Of a DNA stretch of 64,000 nucleotides, positions 25,337-34,485 are shown one piece after another. The first letter of the stretch is position 1. Every line of letters starts with the position of its first letter. The position numbers and the translations under genes are program-made. Below the pieces are notes generated by a model. That model was not told the DNA's origin. It saw only the letters and a program-made list of their open reading frames with translations, and did not search any database. Source of the DNA: Hyphomicrobiales bacterium (GTDB lineage Bacteria > Pseudomonadota > Alphaproteobacteria > Rhizobiales > Rhizobiaceae); NCBI GenBank assembly GCA_900469615.1, contig UBYA01000002.1:284771-348770 (forward strand), written 5' to 3'.

Positions 25337-26224
25337 TTGACGAACTCAGCGCCACTCGACGTGAATGCGCTCGTGATCGTGCCGCAGCGAAAAATCGGCA
25401 CCAAGATCATGGCGGCGATCTGCATCATCCTCCTTCTTCTTCTGGCAAGAGCCTTCTGGAAGGGCGATATTGCCTGGGAATATGTCGGACAGAACCTGTT
25501 TGCCAGGGCGGTCATGATCGGGGTCGGCAATACGATCATCATGACCTTCTGTGCCATGATCGTCGGCATTGTCCTCGGCGTCGTCGCGGCCATCATGCGC
25601 ATGTCGGACAATCCGGTTCTGCGCAGCATTTCGGTCGGCTATGTCTGGCTCTTCCGCGGCACGCCGGCGCTGCTTCAGCTTCTCCTTTGGTTCAATCTCG
25701 CCCTGATCTTCCCGACCATCGGCATTCCGGGATTGTGGTCGATCCGCACCGTCGACGTCATGACGCCGTTCGTCGCCGCCCTTCTCGGCCTTGGCATCCA
25801 GCAGGGCGCCTATACGGCCGAAGTCGTGCGCGCCGGCCTTCTGTCGATCGACAAGGGTCAGATGGAGGCCGCCCAGTCGATCGGCATGACGAAGCTGCGG
25901 GCAACGCTGAAGATCGTGCTGCCGCAGGCCATGCGGGTCATCGTTCCGCCGATCGGCAACGAGACCATCGGCATGGTCAAGCTGACGTCGCTCGCCAGCG
26001 TCATCCAGTATTCCGAAGTGCTGAAAAACGTCGAGGACATCTACTATGTCAACTCGCGCGTCATCGAACTGCTGATCGTGGCTGCCATCTGGTACATGAT
26101 CGTCGTCACCGTCCTGAGCGTCGGGCAGATCTACATCGAGCGGCATTTCTCCAAGGGATGGGGCCGGCGCGATGCGAGCGCCCAGCAGGCCGCCAACCAG
26201 GCTCTGGCCGGGGAGGCTTCCTGA
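25337..26224 (+). CDS. Amino-acid ABC transporter permease, HisM/GlnP family
   Basis: The protein has 295 residues with an N-terminal cytoplasmic stretch and about five helices. It has the polar-amino-acid permease signature: [34 protein letters not shown], and the EAA region [24 protein letters not shown]. The gene lies first in an operon, with the ATPase start overlapping its stop (TGATG). A single permease gene suggests a homodimeric channel. The substrate is an amino acid or related small cation, as judged by family only. Confidence 0.9.
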   Translation: MTNSAPLDVNALVIVPQRKIGTKIMAAICIILLLLLARAFWKGDIAWEYVGQNLFARAVMIGVGNTIIMTFCAMIVGIVLGVVAAIMRMSDNPVLRSISVGYVWLFRGTPALLQLLLWFNLALIFPTIGIPGLWSIRTVDVMTPFVAALLGLGIQQGAYTAEVVRAGLLSIDKGQMEAAQSIGMTKLRATLKIVLPQAMRVIVPPIGNETIGMVKLTSLASVIQYSEVLKNVEDIYYVNSRVIELLIVAAIWYMIVVTVLSVGQIYIERHFSKGWGRRDASAQQAANQALAGEAS

Positions 26225-26985
26225 TGGATGCGATCATCAAGGCACACGGTCTGCAGAAATATTTCGGCACCTTTCACGTCCTCAAGGACATCGATTTCGA
26301 GATCAGGAAGGGTGAGGTCGTCTGCATCATCGGCCCTTCCGGCTCGGGAAAGAGCACGTTCCTGCGCTGCATCAACCAGCTCGAACAGATCGATGCCGGC
26401 TATGTCACGGTCGAGGATGAAATCGCCGGCTACCGCCGCGAGGGCAACCGGCTCTTTCCGCTGCCGGATCGCGAGATCGCCCGCCAGCGGCAGGCCGTCG
26501 GCATGGTCTTCCAGAAATTCCATCTCTTTCCGCATCGCACGGTGCTGCAGAACATCATCGAAGGCCCGGTCGGCGTGCAGAAGCGGCCGAAGCAGGAATG
26601 CATCGCCGAGGCGCGCATTCTCCTGCAGCGCGTCGGCCTCGCCGACAAGGCGGGCGCCTATCCGGGCGAACTGTCCGGCGGCCAGCAGCAGCGCATCGCG
26701 ATTGCCCGCGCGCTGGCGATGAAGCCGAAGGCCATGCTGTTCGACGAGCCGACCTCGGCGCTCGACCCGGAGCTCGTCGGCGAAGTCCTCGGCGTCATGA
26801 AGGAGCTTGCCGCTTCCGGCACGACGATGATCGTCGTCACGCATGAGATCGGTTTTTGCCGCGAGGTTGCCGACCGCGTCGTCTTCATGGATGCCGGCAT
26901 GATCGTCGAGACCGGCACGCCCGGCGAAATTCTGGAGAACCCCAGGAATCCCAGAGTGAAGAACTTCATCTCTGCGGTGCTTTGA
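26224..26985 (+). CDS. Amino-acid ABC transporter ATP-binding protein
   Basis: The protein is 253 residues from ATG 26224. Walker A is [15 protein letters not shown], followed by Q-loop [12 protein letters not shown], signature [15 protein letters not shown], Walker [15 protein letters not shown] and switch [11 protein letters not shown]. This is the GlnQ/HisP pattern, with no TOBE domain. An insertion around residues 65-90 ([23 protein letters not shown]) lengthens the arm before the Q-loop, as in several rhizobial homologues. It energises the permease encoded immediately upstream. Confidence 0.93.
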   Translation: MDAIIKAHGLQKYFGTFHVLKDIDFEIRKGEVVCIIGPSGSGKSTFLRCINQLEQIDAGYVTVEDEIAGYRREGNRLFPLPDREIARQRQAVGMVFQKFHLFPHRTVLQNIIEGPVGVQKRPKQECIAEARILLQRVGLADKAGAYPGELSGGQQQRIAIARALAMKPKAMLFDEPTSALDPELVGEVLGVMKELAASGTTMIVVTHEIGFCREVADRVVFMDAGMIVETGTPGEILENPRNPRVKNFISAVL

Positions 26986-27024
26986 CAACAAAAACCTGAA
27001 GAAAGAACATCAGAGGAGAATTTC

Positions 27025-27855
27025 ATGAAACTCATTCGTCTCGCCGTTTCGGCCGCCCTGCTATCCCTCGCTGCGACAGCCGCCTCCGCGGATTCGAGCC
27101 TGAACCTGCTCAAGGACGGCGAACTGCGCATCATGACCAACCCGATCTATCCGCCGATGGAATTCGTCAATCCGGATACCGGCACGATCGATGGCTTCGA
27201 CGTCGATCTGGCGAATGCCATCGCCAAGAAGCTTAATCTGACGACCGTTTTCGTGACGTCCGCCTTTCAGGAGCTGCAGAGCGGCCTTCAGACCGGCCGT
27301 GCCGACATGATCATCTCCGGCATGAGCGACAACGTGAAGCGCCAGGCCGCCATGGACTTTGTTGACTACATCACCAGCGGCCCGATCCTCTTCACCGTCA
27401 ACGCCAATGCCGGAACCTACAAGCAGGCGAGTGATCTCTGCGGCAAGACGGTTGCCGGAAGCCGCAGCACCTCCTTCGGCGACAACGTCAAGGCCTGGAG
27501 CGCGACGAATTGCGAAGGCAAGGGCAAGCCCGCCATCAAGTTCGAGGGAACCGCGGATTCGAACGCCGCCCGTCTCGGCATGAAGCAGGGCCGTTATGAC
27601 GCAGTCGTGCAGGGCATCGAAACGATCGCCTACCAGATGCGCATCGAGCCCAACACTTATACGCTCGTCGGCGAGCCGCTGCTCAGCAACGACACGTTCG
27701 GCATAGGCTTCAAGAAGGACCATACCGCCCTTCGCGATGCGGTTGCCGGCGCTCTCGACGGACTGATCAAGGACGGCACCTACGATGAGATCCTTAAGAA
27801 ATGGGGTCTCGTTCACAACGCCGTTCCGAAGGCCGTCATCAACGGCGTCAAGTAA
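27025..27855 (+). CDS. Amino-acid ABC transporter periplasmic binding protein
   Basis: The protein has 276 residues with a signal peptide MKLIRLAVSAALLSLAATAASA and a family-3 solute-binding fold: LRIMTNPIYPPMEFVNPDTG, GFDVDLANAIAKKLN, GRADMIISGMSDNVKRQ, and the late GTYDEILKKWG. An AGGAG site precedes the ATG. It is third in the transporter operon and followed by a strong hairpin, a frequent arrangement that keeps binding-protein mRNA abundant. It captures the amino-acid-like substrate that downstream enzymes presumably degrade. Confidence 0.92.
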   Translation: MKLIRLAVSAALLSLAATAASADSSLNLLKDGELRIMTNPIYPPMEFVNPDTGTIDGFDVDLANAIAKKLNLTTVFVTSAFQELQSGLQTGRADMIISGMSDNVKRQAAMDFVDYITSGPILFTVNANAGTYKQASDLCGKTVAGSRSTSFGDNVKAWSATNCEGKGKPAIKFEGTADSNAARLGMKQGRYDAVVQGIETIAYQMRIEPNTYTLVGEPLLSNDTFGIGFKKDHTALRDAVAGALDGLIKDGTYDEILKKWGLVHNAVPKAVINGVK

Positions 27856-27863
27856 CGCTTGAA

Positions 27864-27890
27864 GAAGCGCCGCGATCACTGCGGCGCTTC
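27864..27890 (+). terminator. Intercistronic hairpin after the binding-protein gene
   Basis: GAAGCGCCGC (27864-27873) pairs perfectly with GCGGCGCTTC (27881-27890) around a 7-base loop. No T run follows, so it is more likely a partial terminator or mRNA-stabilising stem that separates transporter and enzyme expression. Confidence 0.6.
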
Positions 27891-27984
27891 CCTGTCCCAT
27901 GCATGCAGCCATCGGCCGGGGCGCTTCAGCGCCCGCGGGTGGATGGTTGCGACCCAAAACATCTCGAAACGCATGCTGAGTCCC

Positions 27985-28857
27985 ATGACTGCGAAGAATG
28001 CAACCAAATCAGCGAAACCAGGCCTGTGGCCGGAAGGCCGGCAGTCGGCTGTGGCGCTTGCCTTCGATGTCGATGGCCCGACGGGCGATGCGATGCTCGA
28101 TGGCTCGCTGCTCGCCAATCCCCGTTACTTCACGCAGGGCGCCTATGGTCCATGGCGGGCGCTGCCGCGGCTTCTCGATCTTCTCCGTGAATACGGGCTC
28201 AAGGCGACCTTCTTCGTTCCGACCTGGGTGGTCGAACACTGGCCGTCGCAATGCGAGCGCATTCTTCGCGACGCCCATGAAATTGCCTATCACGGCCATT
28301 ATCACGAGGTCTTCATCGACTGCAGCCGGCAGCAGCAGCTCGATATCATGGGGCGTTCCCGCGACATTTTCCAACGCCGAATGGGTGTGACGCCGGTCGG
28401 CTTCCGCACGCCGTCCGGCGACTGGAGCGACGAGACGGCGCAGTTGCTGCACGAGTTCGGCGTGATCTATTCCAGCTCGATGCGCGGTGATGATCGCCCT
28501 TACTTTCATGCGACGCCGCGCGGCCGGGGTCTGGTCGAGATTCCGGGGCGCTGGGATATCGATGACTATACCGCCCTTGCCTATAGCGAGGACCCGGATT
28601 TCCCCATCGGTCTCGACCGGATATCGGGCTATGCCGATGTTCAGAAAAACTGGTGCGCCGAATTCGAAGGTTATCATCGCGAAGGGCTCTGCTGGACGAC
28701 GATCCTGCATCCGAAGGTTTGCGCGCGGCCCGGCCGGCTTGCCATCCTCGAAGGGCTTTTCAAGGCGATCGCCGCCCATGGCGATGGCGTCTGGGCCACG
28801 CATTGCGCCGAAATCGCAAGATGGTGGATCGCACGACATCCGGAGATTGCCGCATGA
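27985..28857 (+). CDS. Polysaccharide-deacetylase-family hydrolase (PuuE-like), copy 1
   Basis: The protein is 290 residues from ATG 27985 (MTAKNATKSAKPGLW); an earlier frame-open stretch overlaps the hairpin and is not conserved-looking. It has the NodB-type barrel motifs ALAFDVDGP (acidic first motif), EIAYHGHYHEVF (the HxxxH metal pair region), GFRTPSGDWSDET and ILHPKVCARPGRLAIL. The PuuE/allantoinase branch of this family acts on small amides and cyclic ureides rather than polymers. It overlaps a second homologue by ATGA. A role in degrading the imported compound is inferred. Confidence 0.85.
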   Translation: MTAKNATKSAKPGLWPEGRQSAVALAFDVDGPTGDAMLDGSLLANPRYFTQGAYGPWRALPRLLDLLREYGLKATFFVPTWVVEHWPSQCERILRDAHEIAYHGHYHEVFIDCSRQQQLDIMGRSRDIFQRRMGVTPVGFRTPSGDWSDETAQLLHEFGVIYSSSMRGDDRPYFHATPRGRGLVEIPGRWDIDDYTALAYSEDPDFPIGLDRISGYADVQKNWCAEFEGYHREGLCWTTILHPKVCARPGRLAILEGLFKAIAAHGDGVWATHCAEIARWWIARHPEIAA

Positions 28858-29753
28858 CCAGCACGGTTTTTGAAGGCTTCTGGCCTCATGGTAAAAGATG
28901 CGCCGCCATCGTCTCCGTGATCTTCGATGACGGGCTCGATGCCATCGCGCAGGCACCGGATCTGAAAGCACGCAGCAAGAGCTTTTCCGTCTGGCAGTAT
29001 GGCGCCACACGCGGCGTCGAGCGCCTCTGCAACGCCTTTGCCGATGCCGGTGTCTCCACGAGCTGGTTTGTGCCTGGCGTGGTAGCGGAAAAGCATGAGC
29101 GGCTGCTGCGAGATGTCGTGTCGCCCCACCACGAGATCGAAAGCCATGGCTGGGATTTCGAGCGCTACGACGCGATGGATGCGCCGACGGCCGTGGCGCT
29201 GCTCAAGCGCAGCCGTGAGAGGTTGAACACAGTCGCATCGAACGAGGTTTCCGGCTTCCGGCTTCCGGCCGGCAACTGGCCGCGTCGTTTCGACCGTCTG
29301 CTCGTTGAGGCCGGTTATACCTGGTCGGCATCGCTGAACGGCGATGATGTACCCTACAGCCATTCGTCCTCGCTCGTTGAAATTCCGGTTCATAACGAGC
29401 TCGAGGACCGGCCCTATTTCCAGTTCAATTTCACACCTGCCTTTCCGAAGGGGCAAAGCCGCATTCCGTCTTACGAGGCCGTGCTAGGCAACTGGATCGC
29501 CGAGTTCGACGCCTACCGCAAATACGGCCTCTGCTACGTCATCCAGCTTCGGCCGGAATGGACCGGCACGCCTGGCCGGATCGCGCTTGTCGAAGCCTTG
29601 CTCGCGCACATCGGCAGCTTCGACGACGTGTGGCTGGCTACGGCGGCCGAGGTTGCCCGCTGGCACGCCGGCAAAGGCGTCTTCGCGCCTGCCGATCACC
29701 CGATCAATGTCTATGACGCCTATGTCGACGAGGAGCGAGCCGGTGAGCGATAA
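28854..29753 (+). CDS. Polysaccharide-deacetylase-family hydrolase (PuuE-like), copy 2
   Basis: The protein is 299 residues from ATG 28854, overlapping the previous stop by ATGA. It has the same fold: VSVIFDDGLDAI, HEIESHGWDFERYDAM, GFRLPAGNW and RPEWTGTPGRIALVEALLAHI near the end. Its first metal motif (FDDG) is more canonical than that of copy 1 (FDVDG), and the two differ substantially in sequence, so they may form a heteromer or act on successive intermediates. The MmgE/PrpD gene begins before its end. Family is firm; substrate unknown. Confidence 0.83.
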   Translation: MTSTVFEGFWPHGKRCAAIVSVIFDDGLDAIAQAPDLKARSKSFSVWQYGATRGVERLCNAFADAGVSTSWFVPGVVAEKHERLLRDVVSPHHEIESHGWDFERYDAMDAPTAVALLKRSRERLNTVASNEVSGFRLPAGNWPRRFDRLLVEAGYTWSASLNGDDVPYSHSSSLVEIPVHNELEDRPYFQFNFTPAFPKGQSRIPSYEAVLGNWIAEFDAYRKYGLCYVIQLRPEWTGTPGRIALVEALLAHIGSFDDVWLATAAEVARWHAGKGVFAPADHPINVYDAYVDEERAGER

Positions 29754-31104
29754 TCTGACCCGCACGCTTGCCGGCCTCGTATGTGCAACCGGCTTCGATG
29801 CCTTTCCCGTCGAGACCGTTCACAAGGCGAAGCTTCATATTCTCGATACGCTGGGTGCCGCGATTGCCGGCTCGGCATCTCGCGAGACGGATGCCGTCGT
29901 CCGGATGCTTGGCATTGAGGCCGGAGCCGGGCGCTCGCCAATCTGGGGCCGGCCCATTTCCTCTGACGCAAGGACTTCAGCCTTCGTCAACGGCGTTTCG
30001 GCTCATGCCTATGAGCTTGACGATAGCGGCGGCTGCGATCATTCCGGTGCAGCCGTCCTGCCCGCCGTGCTGGCCGCGCTCGGCGATCGTGACCGGCCGT
30101 TCAGCGGCCGCGAACTTCTGCGCTGCGTTCTGCTCGGCTACGAGGTCGGTCGGCGCGTGCTGGAAGCGGTCGGCGGTTACGAAGAGCATAACGCCCTCGG
30201 ATGGCATTCCACCGGCACATGCGGTGCATTCGGCGCCGCCGCCGCCGTCGGCAGCATGCTGAACCTCGATGCGAATGCCATGGCGTCTGCCCTCGGCTCT
30301 GCCTGCTCTTTCGCTGGTGGCACCTGGGCCTTCATCCACAATGGCAGCTCGACCAAGAAGCTCCATGCCGGCCGCGCCGCCGAAGGCGGCCTAATGGCCG
30401 CCTGTCTCGCGAGGCAGGGTTTCGAAGGTCCCGACAGCGTCTTCGAGGCAGAACGCTGGGGCAGCTTCCTTGCGACCTTCGGCGCGGGCAAGGGCGATCC
30501 GCAGGCGCTCGTTCGCGACTTTGGAGGCTACTGGCGCTTGAACCGCTGCTCCATCAAGCCGCACGCCACCTGCCGCGGCACGCATGCGGGGATCGATGCG
30601 CTGGACCTGATGCTTGAGCGCCATGGCCTTTCGCCTGCCGATATCGCCGCCGTCGAGGTCGATATCAGCGGTTTCCAGTATGGCATGTGCGGCGGCAAGG
30701 TCATTGAATCGCGCGCGCAGGCGCAGATGAGCCTGCCTTATGCGCTGGCCGCCCGGCTGCGTTACGGCAAGGTCTTTCTGGCCGAACTGGAAGAGGCGGC
30801 CTGGTCGGCTGCGGAAATCGGCCAGCTGATGGATCGCATCGCCGTCCGCATCGATCCTGCCATGAAGGACGAGGACGAACCGGCCATCACGATCGTCACC
30901 GCCGCTGGCGAGCGGCATCGGCTCGTCGTCGAGTTTCCGCTGGGAGGCCCGCAGAACCCTCTGAGCGACGAGCGGCTGATCGGCAAATATGCCGAGCTTG
31001 CCGGGATGGTGTTACCCGCATCCAAGGTCGATGCCCTCAGCGAGTTCGTCCTCGATCTCGAAAACCAGACCGACGCCCGCACCCTGCTTGCTCTGCTTCA
31101 ATAG
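29743..31104 (+). CDS. MmgE/PrpD-family protein
   Basis: The protein is 453 residues from GTG 29743 behind GAGGAG, overlapping the upstream gene by 11 bases. Family landmarks are KLHILDTLGAAIAGS, the substrate-site region VNGVSAHAYELDDSGG, GWHSTGTCGAFGAAAAVG, KKLHAGRAAEGGLMAACLA and KPHATCRGTHAGIDA. Members include 2-methylcitrate dehydratase and iminodisuccinate epimerase, i.e. lyase or isomerase chemistry on carboxylated substrates. Placed between deacetylase-like hydrolases and a lyase of the aspartase superfamily, it fits catabolism of an aspartate-derived compound; this is inference. Confidence 0.88.
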   Translation: MSDNLTRTLAGLVCATGFDAFPVETVHKAKLHILDTLGAAIAGSASRETDAVVRMLGIEAGAGRSPIWGRPISSDARTSAFVNGVSAHAYELDDSGGCDHSGAAVLPAVLAALGDRDRPFSGRELLRCVLLGYEVGRRVLEAVGGYEEHNALGWHSTGTCGAFGAAAAVGSMLNLDANAMASALGSACSFAGGTWAFIHNGSSTKKLHAGRAAEGGLMAACLARQGFEGPDSVFEAERWGSFLATFGAGKGDPQALVRDFGGYWRLNRCSIKPHATCRGTHAGIDALDLMLERHGLSPADIAAVEVDISGFQYGMCGGKVIESRAQAQMSLPYALAARLRYGKVFLAELEEAAWSAAEIGQLMDRIAVRIDPAMKDEDEPAITIVTAAGERHRLVVEFPLGGPQNPLSDERLIGKYAELAGMVLPASKVDALSEFVLDLENQTDARTLLALLQ

Positions 31105-31152
31105 AGGATGCGCCCGGAGGAGGGCGGCATCCATCCAAAAGGGAAGACCGAG

Positions 31153-32541
31153 ATGAGAAATCAGAAAGAAGCCACATGGTCGCCGCTTTTCAAGGAGGCC
31201 GTGTCCAGGGATTTCGAGAGCTTTCACGAATGCCTTGACCAGGACAAGCGCATTGCTCTGCACGATGTCGCCGGATCGAAGGTTCACGCCGAAATGCTGG
31301 CCCGCGCCGGCATCTTGACCGCCGCGGAGAACGACCAGATCCAGACCGGCCTCGATCAGGTCGCCGAGGAGATGCGTTCGGGCACTTTCGAGTGGAAGAC
31401 GGAACTCGAGGACGTTCACACGAACGTCGAGAACCGGTTGATCGCGCTGATCGGCGATGCCGGCAAGAAGCTGCACACCGCCAGATCGCGCAACGATCAG
31501 GTCGCGACCGACATCCGCCTCTATGCGCGCGAGCAGCTGGATCTTCTGGCCGACGACCTGAAGACGCTGATCGGCGCCTTCGCCGATCTTGCCGAACAGC
31601 ATGCCGATGCGATCATGCCCGGCTTCACGCATTTGCAGGTCGCCCAGCCCGTCACCTTCGGGCATCATATGATGGCTTATGCCGAAATGTTCCGGCGGGA
31701 TCTCGATCGCGTCACCGCCGCCCGGGAGCGTCTCAATATCTCGCCGCTCGGTGCCGCCGCGCTGGCCGGCACGGGTTATCCTATCGATCCCGAATACAGC
31801 GCGTCCCGACTCGGTTTTTCCCGGTCCTTTGCCAATTCCCTCGATGCCGTTTCCGACCGCGACTATGTGGTCGATGTCTGCAGCGCTGGTTCGATCATCA
31901 TGGGGCACCTTTCGCGCTTCAGCGAGGAAGTGATCCTGTGGTGCACGCCGATGTTCGATTTCATCGAGGTCGGCGACCAGTTCTGCACCGGCTCCTCGAT
32001 CATGCCGCAGAAGCGCAATCCCGATCTGGCGGAGCTGGTGCGCGGCAAGGCGGCCCGCGTCATCGGCAACCTCGCTTTTTCCGCGGCCCTGATGAAAAGC
32101 CAGCCGCTGGCCTTCAACAAGGATCAGCAGGAATCGAAGCCGCCGCTGACCGATACGCTCGAAACCGTTCGCGCCGCCGTCAGCGTCACGGCCCAGATGC
32201 TTCCGACCATCGCGGTGAGGCGCGACAGGATGCTCTCCGCCGCCAATCAGGGCTATTCGACGGCGACCGATCTTGCCGATTACCTCGTGCGCGCCGGGAT
32301 GCCGTTTCGCGATGCGCATCATGCCGTTGCGGCGATCGTGGGCGCGGCCCGCGACAAGGCGCTGCCGACGCTCTCGCAGCTTTCCCTTGCCGATATGCAG
32401 GCCTTCGCGCCATCCATCCGCGCGGATGTCTTCGATGTTCTGACCGTGGAAGGGTCGGTTGCCAGCCGGGATCACAAGGGTGGAACGGCCCCGCGCCGGG
32501 TGAGGGAGGCCGTGGAGACCGTGCGCCGCGCGATCGCCTGA
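31153..32541 (+). CDS. Argininosuccinate-lyase-like enzyme (fumarase/aspartase superfamily)
   Basis: The protein is 462 residues from ATG 31153 (MRNQKEATW). It has the conserved superfamily regions: TARSRNDQVATDIRL, MPGFTHLQVAQP, and the signature loop GSSIMPQKRNPDLAELVRGK with the catalytic Ser, then NKDQQESKPPL. These match argininosuccinate lyase. However, it is the fifth enzyme or transport step of a catabolic operon rather than sitting with arg biosynthesis genes. It may split fumarate from an N-substituted aspartate other than argininosuccinate. A biosynthetic role as a second ArgH cannot be excluded. Confidence 0.85.
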   Translation: MRNQKEATWSPLFKEAVSRDFESFHECLDQDKRIALHDVAGSKVHAEMLARAGILTAAENDQIQTGLDQVAEEMRSGTFEWKTELEDVHTNVENRLIALIGDAGKKLHTARSRNDQVATDIRLYAREQLDLLADDLKTLIGAFADLAEQHADAIMPGFTHLQVAQPVTFGHHMMAYAEMFRRDLDRVTAARERLNISPLGAAALAGTGYPIDPEYSASRLGFSRSFANSLDAVSDRDYVVDVCSAGSIIMGHLSRFSEEVILWCTPMFDFIEVGDQFCTGSSIMPQKRNPDLAELVRGKAARVIGNLAFSAALMKSQPLAFNKDQQESKPPLTDTLETVRAAVSVTAQMLPTIAVRRDRMLSAANQGYSTATDLADYLVRAGMPFRDAHHAVAAIVGAARDKALPTLSQLSLADMQAFAPSIRADVFDVLTVEGSVASRDHKGGTAPRRVREAVETVRRAIA

Positions 32542-32616
32542 GCACATCGGTTGCCATTCGATCCGCATGCTTTAAAGCTTGTCGCTTCCAAAAGCAGCGA
32601 GAAAGCCGGATAGGGA

Positions 32617-33546
32617 ATGGAGCCGAGATTCGATCATAACAGGTTGCCGCCGCTGCAAACCCTGCAGACCTTTTCCGTCGTTGCGGAAACGGGCAGCTTC
32701 ACGGCGGCGGCAACCGAGCTCAATCTCAGCCAGAGCGCCATCAGCAGGCAGGTCCAGCAGCTCGAACACTATTTCGGCTGCAGCCTGTTCGAGCGTCACA
32801 CGCGCAAGGTGGCGCTGACGGAGCGCGGCATGGCGCTCATCCCGATCGTCGACAGTCTTCTCGCCTCGCTGAAGACCTCGTTCGAGGCGACCAGAACGAC
32901 CGTGCGCTCATTGACGATCCGCATGCCGCCGACATTCGCGCGCAAATGGTTCCTGCCGCGGCTGCCGGATCTTCACAGCCATCACGAAGACCTGAACATC
33001 AATATCGACACCGCCTGGTTTCTACGCCCGACCTTCTCCGTCGGCGACATCGATATGCTGATCACCTATGGCAACGGCCATTGGCCCGGCATGGACGTGC
33101 TGCCGCTGCTGCGCGAGCGCCTGACGCCGATGTGTTCTCCGCAGCTGCTTTCCAAACTCGGGAATCCGCCCGAGGTGCAGAACCTGCAGAACTGCGTGCT
33201 GCTGCATTCCAACCCCCGCCACAGCGACTGGACGCTATGGTTGCAGGCCGAAGGTGCCTATTCCTTCCAGGCGTCCCGTCATCAGGTCTTCGACACCCAG
33301 GATTTCGCGATGACCGCGGCGGCAAGCGGCTACGGCGTGACGATGGGCGATCTCGCTTTTTCGCGGCAGGACCTGGAAAGCGGCGAGCTTGTCGCGCCCT
33401 TCGAACGGATCATCGACAGCGGCTATGGCTATTATGCCCTTTGGCCTGCCCGGGCGGAGGCGCGCCAGAAGGTGCGTGCCTTCGCCGATTGGCTCGGGCA
33501 CGCCTGCAGCGCAAGTGCAGACGGCTTTGGCGAAGGCCAGACCTGA
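32617..33546 (+). CDS. LysR-family transcriptional regulator (GcvA-like)
   Basis: The protein has 309 residues with an N-terminal helix-turn-helix LPPLQTLQTFSVVAETGSFTAAATELNLSQSAISRQVQQLEHYFG and a long effector domain with the GcvA-type ending (GVTMGDLAFSRQDLESGELVAPFE). It lies 75 bases after the lyase in the same direction and probably regulates the operon from its end, or is cotranscribed. No divergent partner exists, so its target site is not obvious. LysR binding sites of T-N11-A type were not convincingly found upstream of the transporter. Confidence 0.92.
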   Translation: MEPRFDHNRLPPLQTLQTFSVVAETGSFTAAATELNLSQSAISRQVQQLEHYFGCSLFERHTRKVALTERGMALIPIVDSLLASLKTSFEATRTTVRSLTIRMPPTFARKWFLPRLPDLHSHHEDLNINIDTAWFLRPTFSVGDIDMLITYGNGHWPGMDVLPLLRERLTPMCSPQLLSKLGNPPEVQNLQNCVLLHSNPRHSDWTLWLQAEGAYSFQASRHQVFDTQDFAMTAAASGYGVTMGDLAFSRQDLESGELVAPFERIIDSGYGYYALWPARAEARQKVRAFADWLGHACSASADGFGEGQT

Positions 33547-33745
33547 TGCTCGGCGGGAACTTCGCTCGGTTTGCCGTCGAGCTCGGTTCACCGCTGTCAG
33601 TGCATCGATCGTTGGGTATTCCCGGCGGTCGCTATCCGCGCGAAGCCACTGGATCCGCCATTCCCGCACGCGCCGCATCGGTGCGCAGGAATGACGTGAT
33701 CGCGATGGGGGGACCGCCTGTTGCCGCCGTCGTTATGGGAATGCG

Positions 33746-34468
33746 TCAGACAAAAGCCTGGCATTCCGCTCCCTTGATGCGCGGATAGTCGTAGGCATTG
33801 ACCTTGGAGGTCGCATAGCCGGCCCCGACCAGAGCTTCGGCAAGCTTGATGGCGGCGGTGACGCCGTCGATGACCGGAAGACCGGTTGCCGCCTGCAGCC
33901 GGTCGCAGAGAGAGGACATGCCTGCGCAGCCGAGAATGATGGCTTCGGCGCGATCTTCTTTCTTTGCCCTTTCGATTTCATCGATCAGCAGCCGTTCCGC
34001 CTCGGCGGGATCTTCCTCCAGGCCGAGAACCGGCAGGTTGATGGCGCGCACGTTGCGGCAATGGCGCTCGGCACCGTAGTCGCTCACCAGATCCTCGATG
34101 ATCGGGATCGAACGGGGCAGGGTGGTGATGACGGAGAACCGGCGGCTGATGGTCATGGCAACCTGCACGGCGGCCTGGCAGATGCCGATGACCGGCCCGC
34201 GCGCGACTTCGCGGGCGGCGTGCAGGCCCGGATCGTCGAAGCAGGCAATGACATAGGCATCGATGCCGAGGGCTTCTCCCTTGCGGATTTCGGCGAGCAT
34301 GCCCGGCACGGAAGAGGCCTCGTCGGCGGAGCCTTCGATGCTGACGGGCGTGTCAGCCGGATTGGCGGCAGATACCTGCGTATCATGTTGTTTGACGCGC
34401 ATGGCGCTGTCCAGCGCCTGGGCCGTCATGGACGCTGTCGAGTTCGGATTGATGAGACGGATATGCAT
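33746..34468 (-). CDS. Asp/Glu/hydantoin racemase family protein
   Basis: The protein is 240 residues from ATG 34468 (MHIRLINPNSTASM), with AAAGG upstream. An ATG at 34486, overlapping the upstream stop (TGATG), would add six residues. Both catalytic cysteines of the cofactor-independent racemase fold are present: VIACFDDPGLHAARE (first) and IILGCAGMSSL (second). The family inverts aspartate, glutamate or 5-substituted hydantoins. It is second in a two-gene operon with a flavin reductase and diverges from the GntR regulator. The cyclic amidohydrolases nearby make hydantoin-like substrates attractive; this is not provable here. Confidence 0.88.
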   Translation of the reverse strand: MHIRLINPNSTASMTAQALDSAMRVKQHDTQVSAANPADTPVSIEGSADEASSVPGMLAEIRKGEALGIDAYVIACFDDPGLHAAREVARGPVIGICQAAVQVAMTISRRFSVITTLPRSIPIIEDLVSDYGAERHCRNVRAINLPVLGLEEDPAEAERLLIDEIERAKKEDRAEAIILGCAGMSSLCDRLQAATGLPVIDGVTAAIKLAEALVGAGYATSKVNAYDYPRIKGAECQAFV

Positions 34469-34485
34469 GGAGACGGGACCTTTCA

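Noticed and set aside
33547..33745. Possible small gene between the LysR and racemase genes
   Set aside because: Frames here are extensions or shadows of neighbours with no start signal; nothing recognisable.
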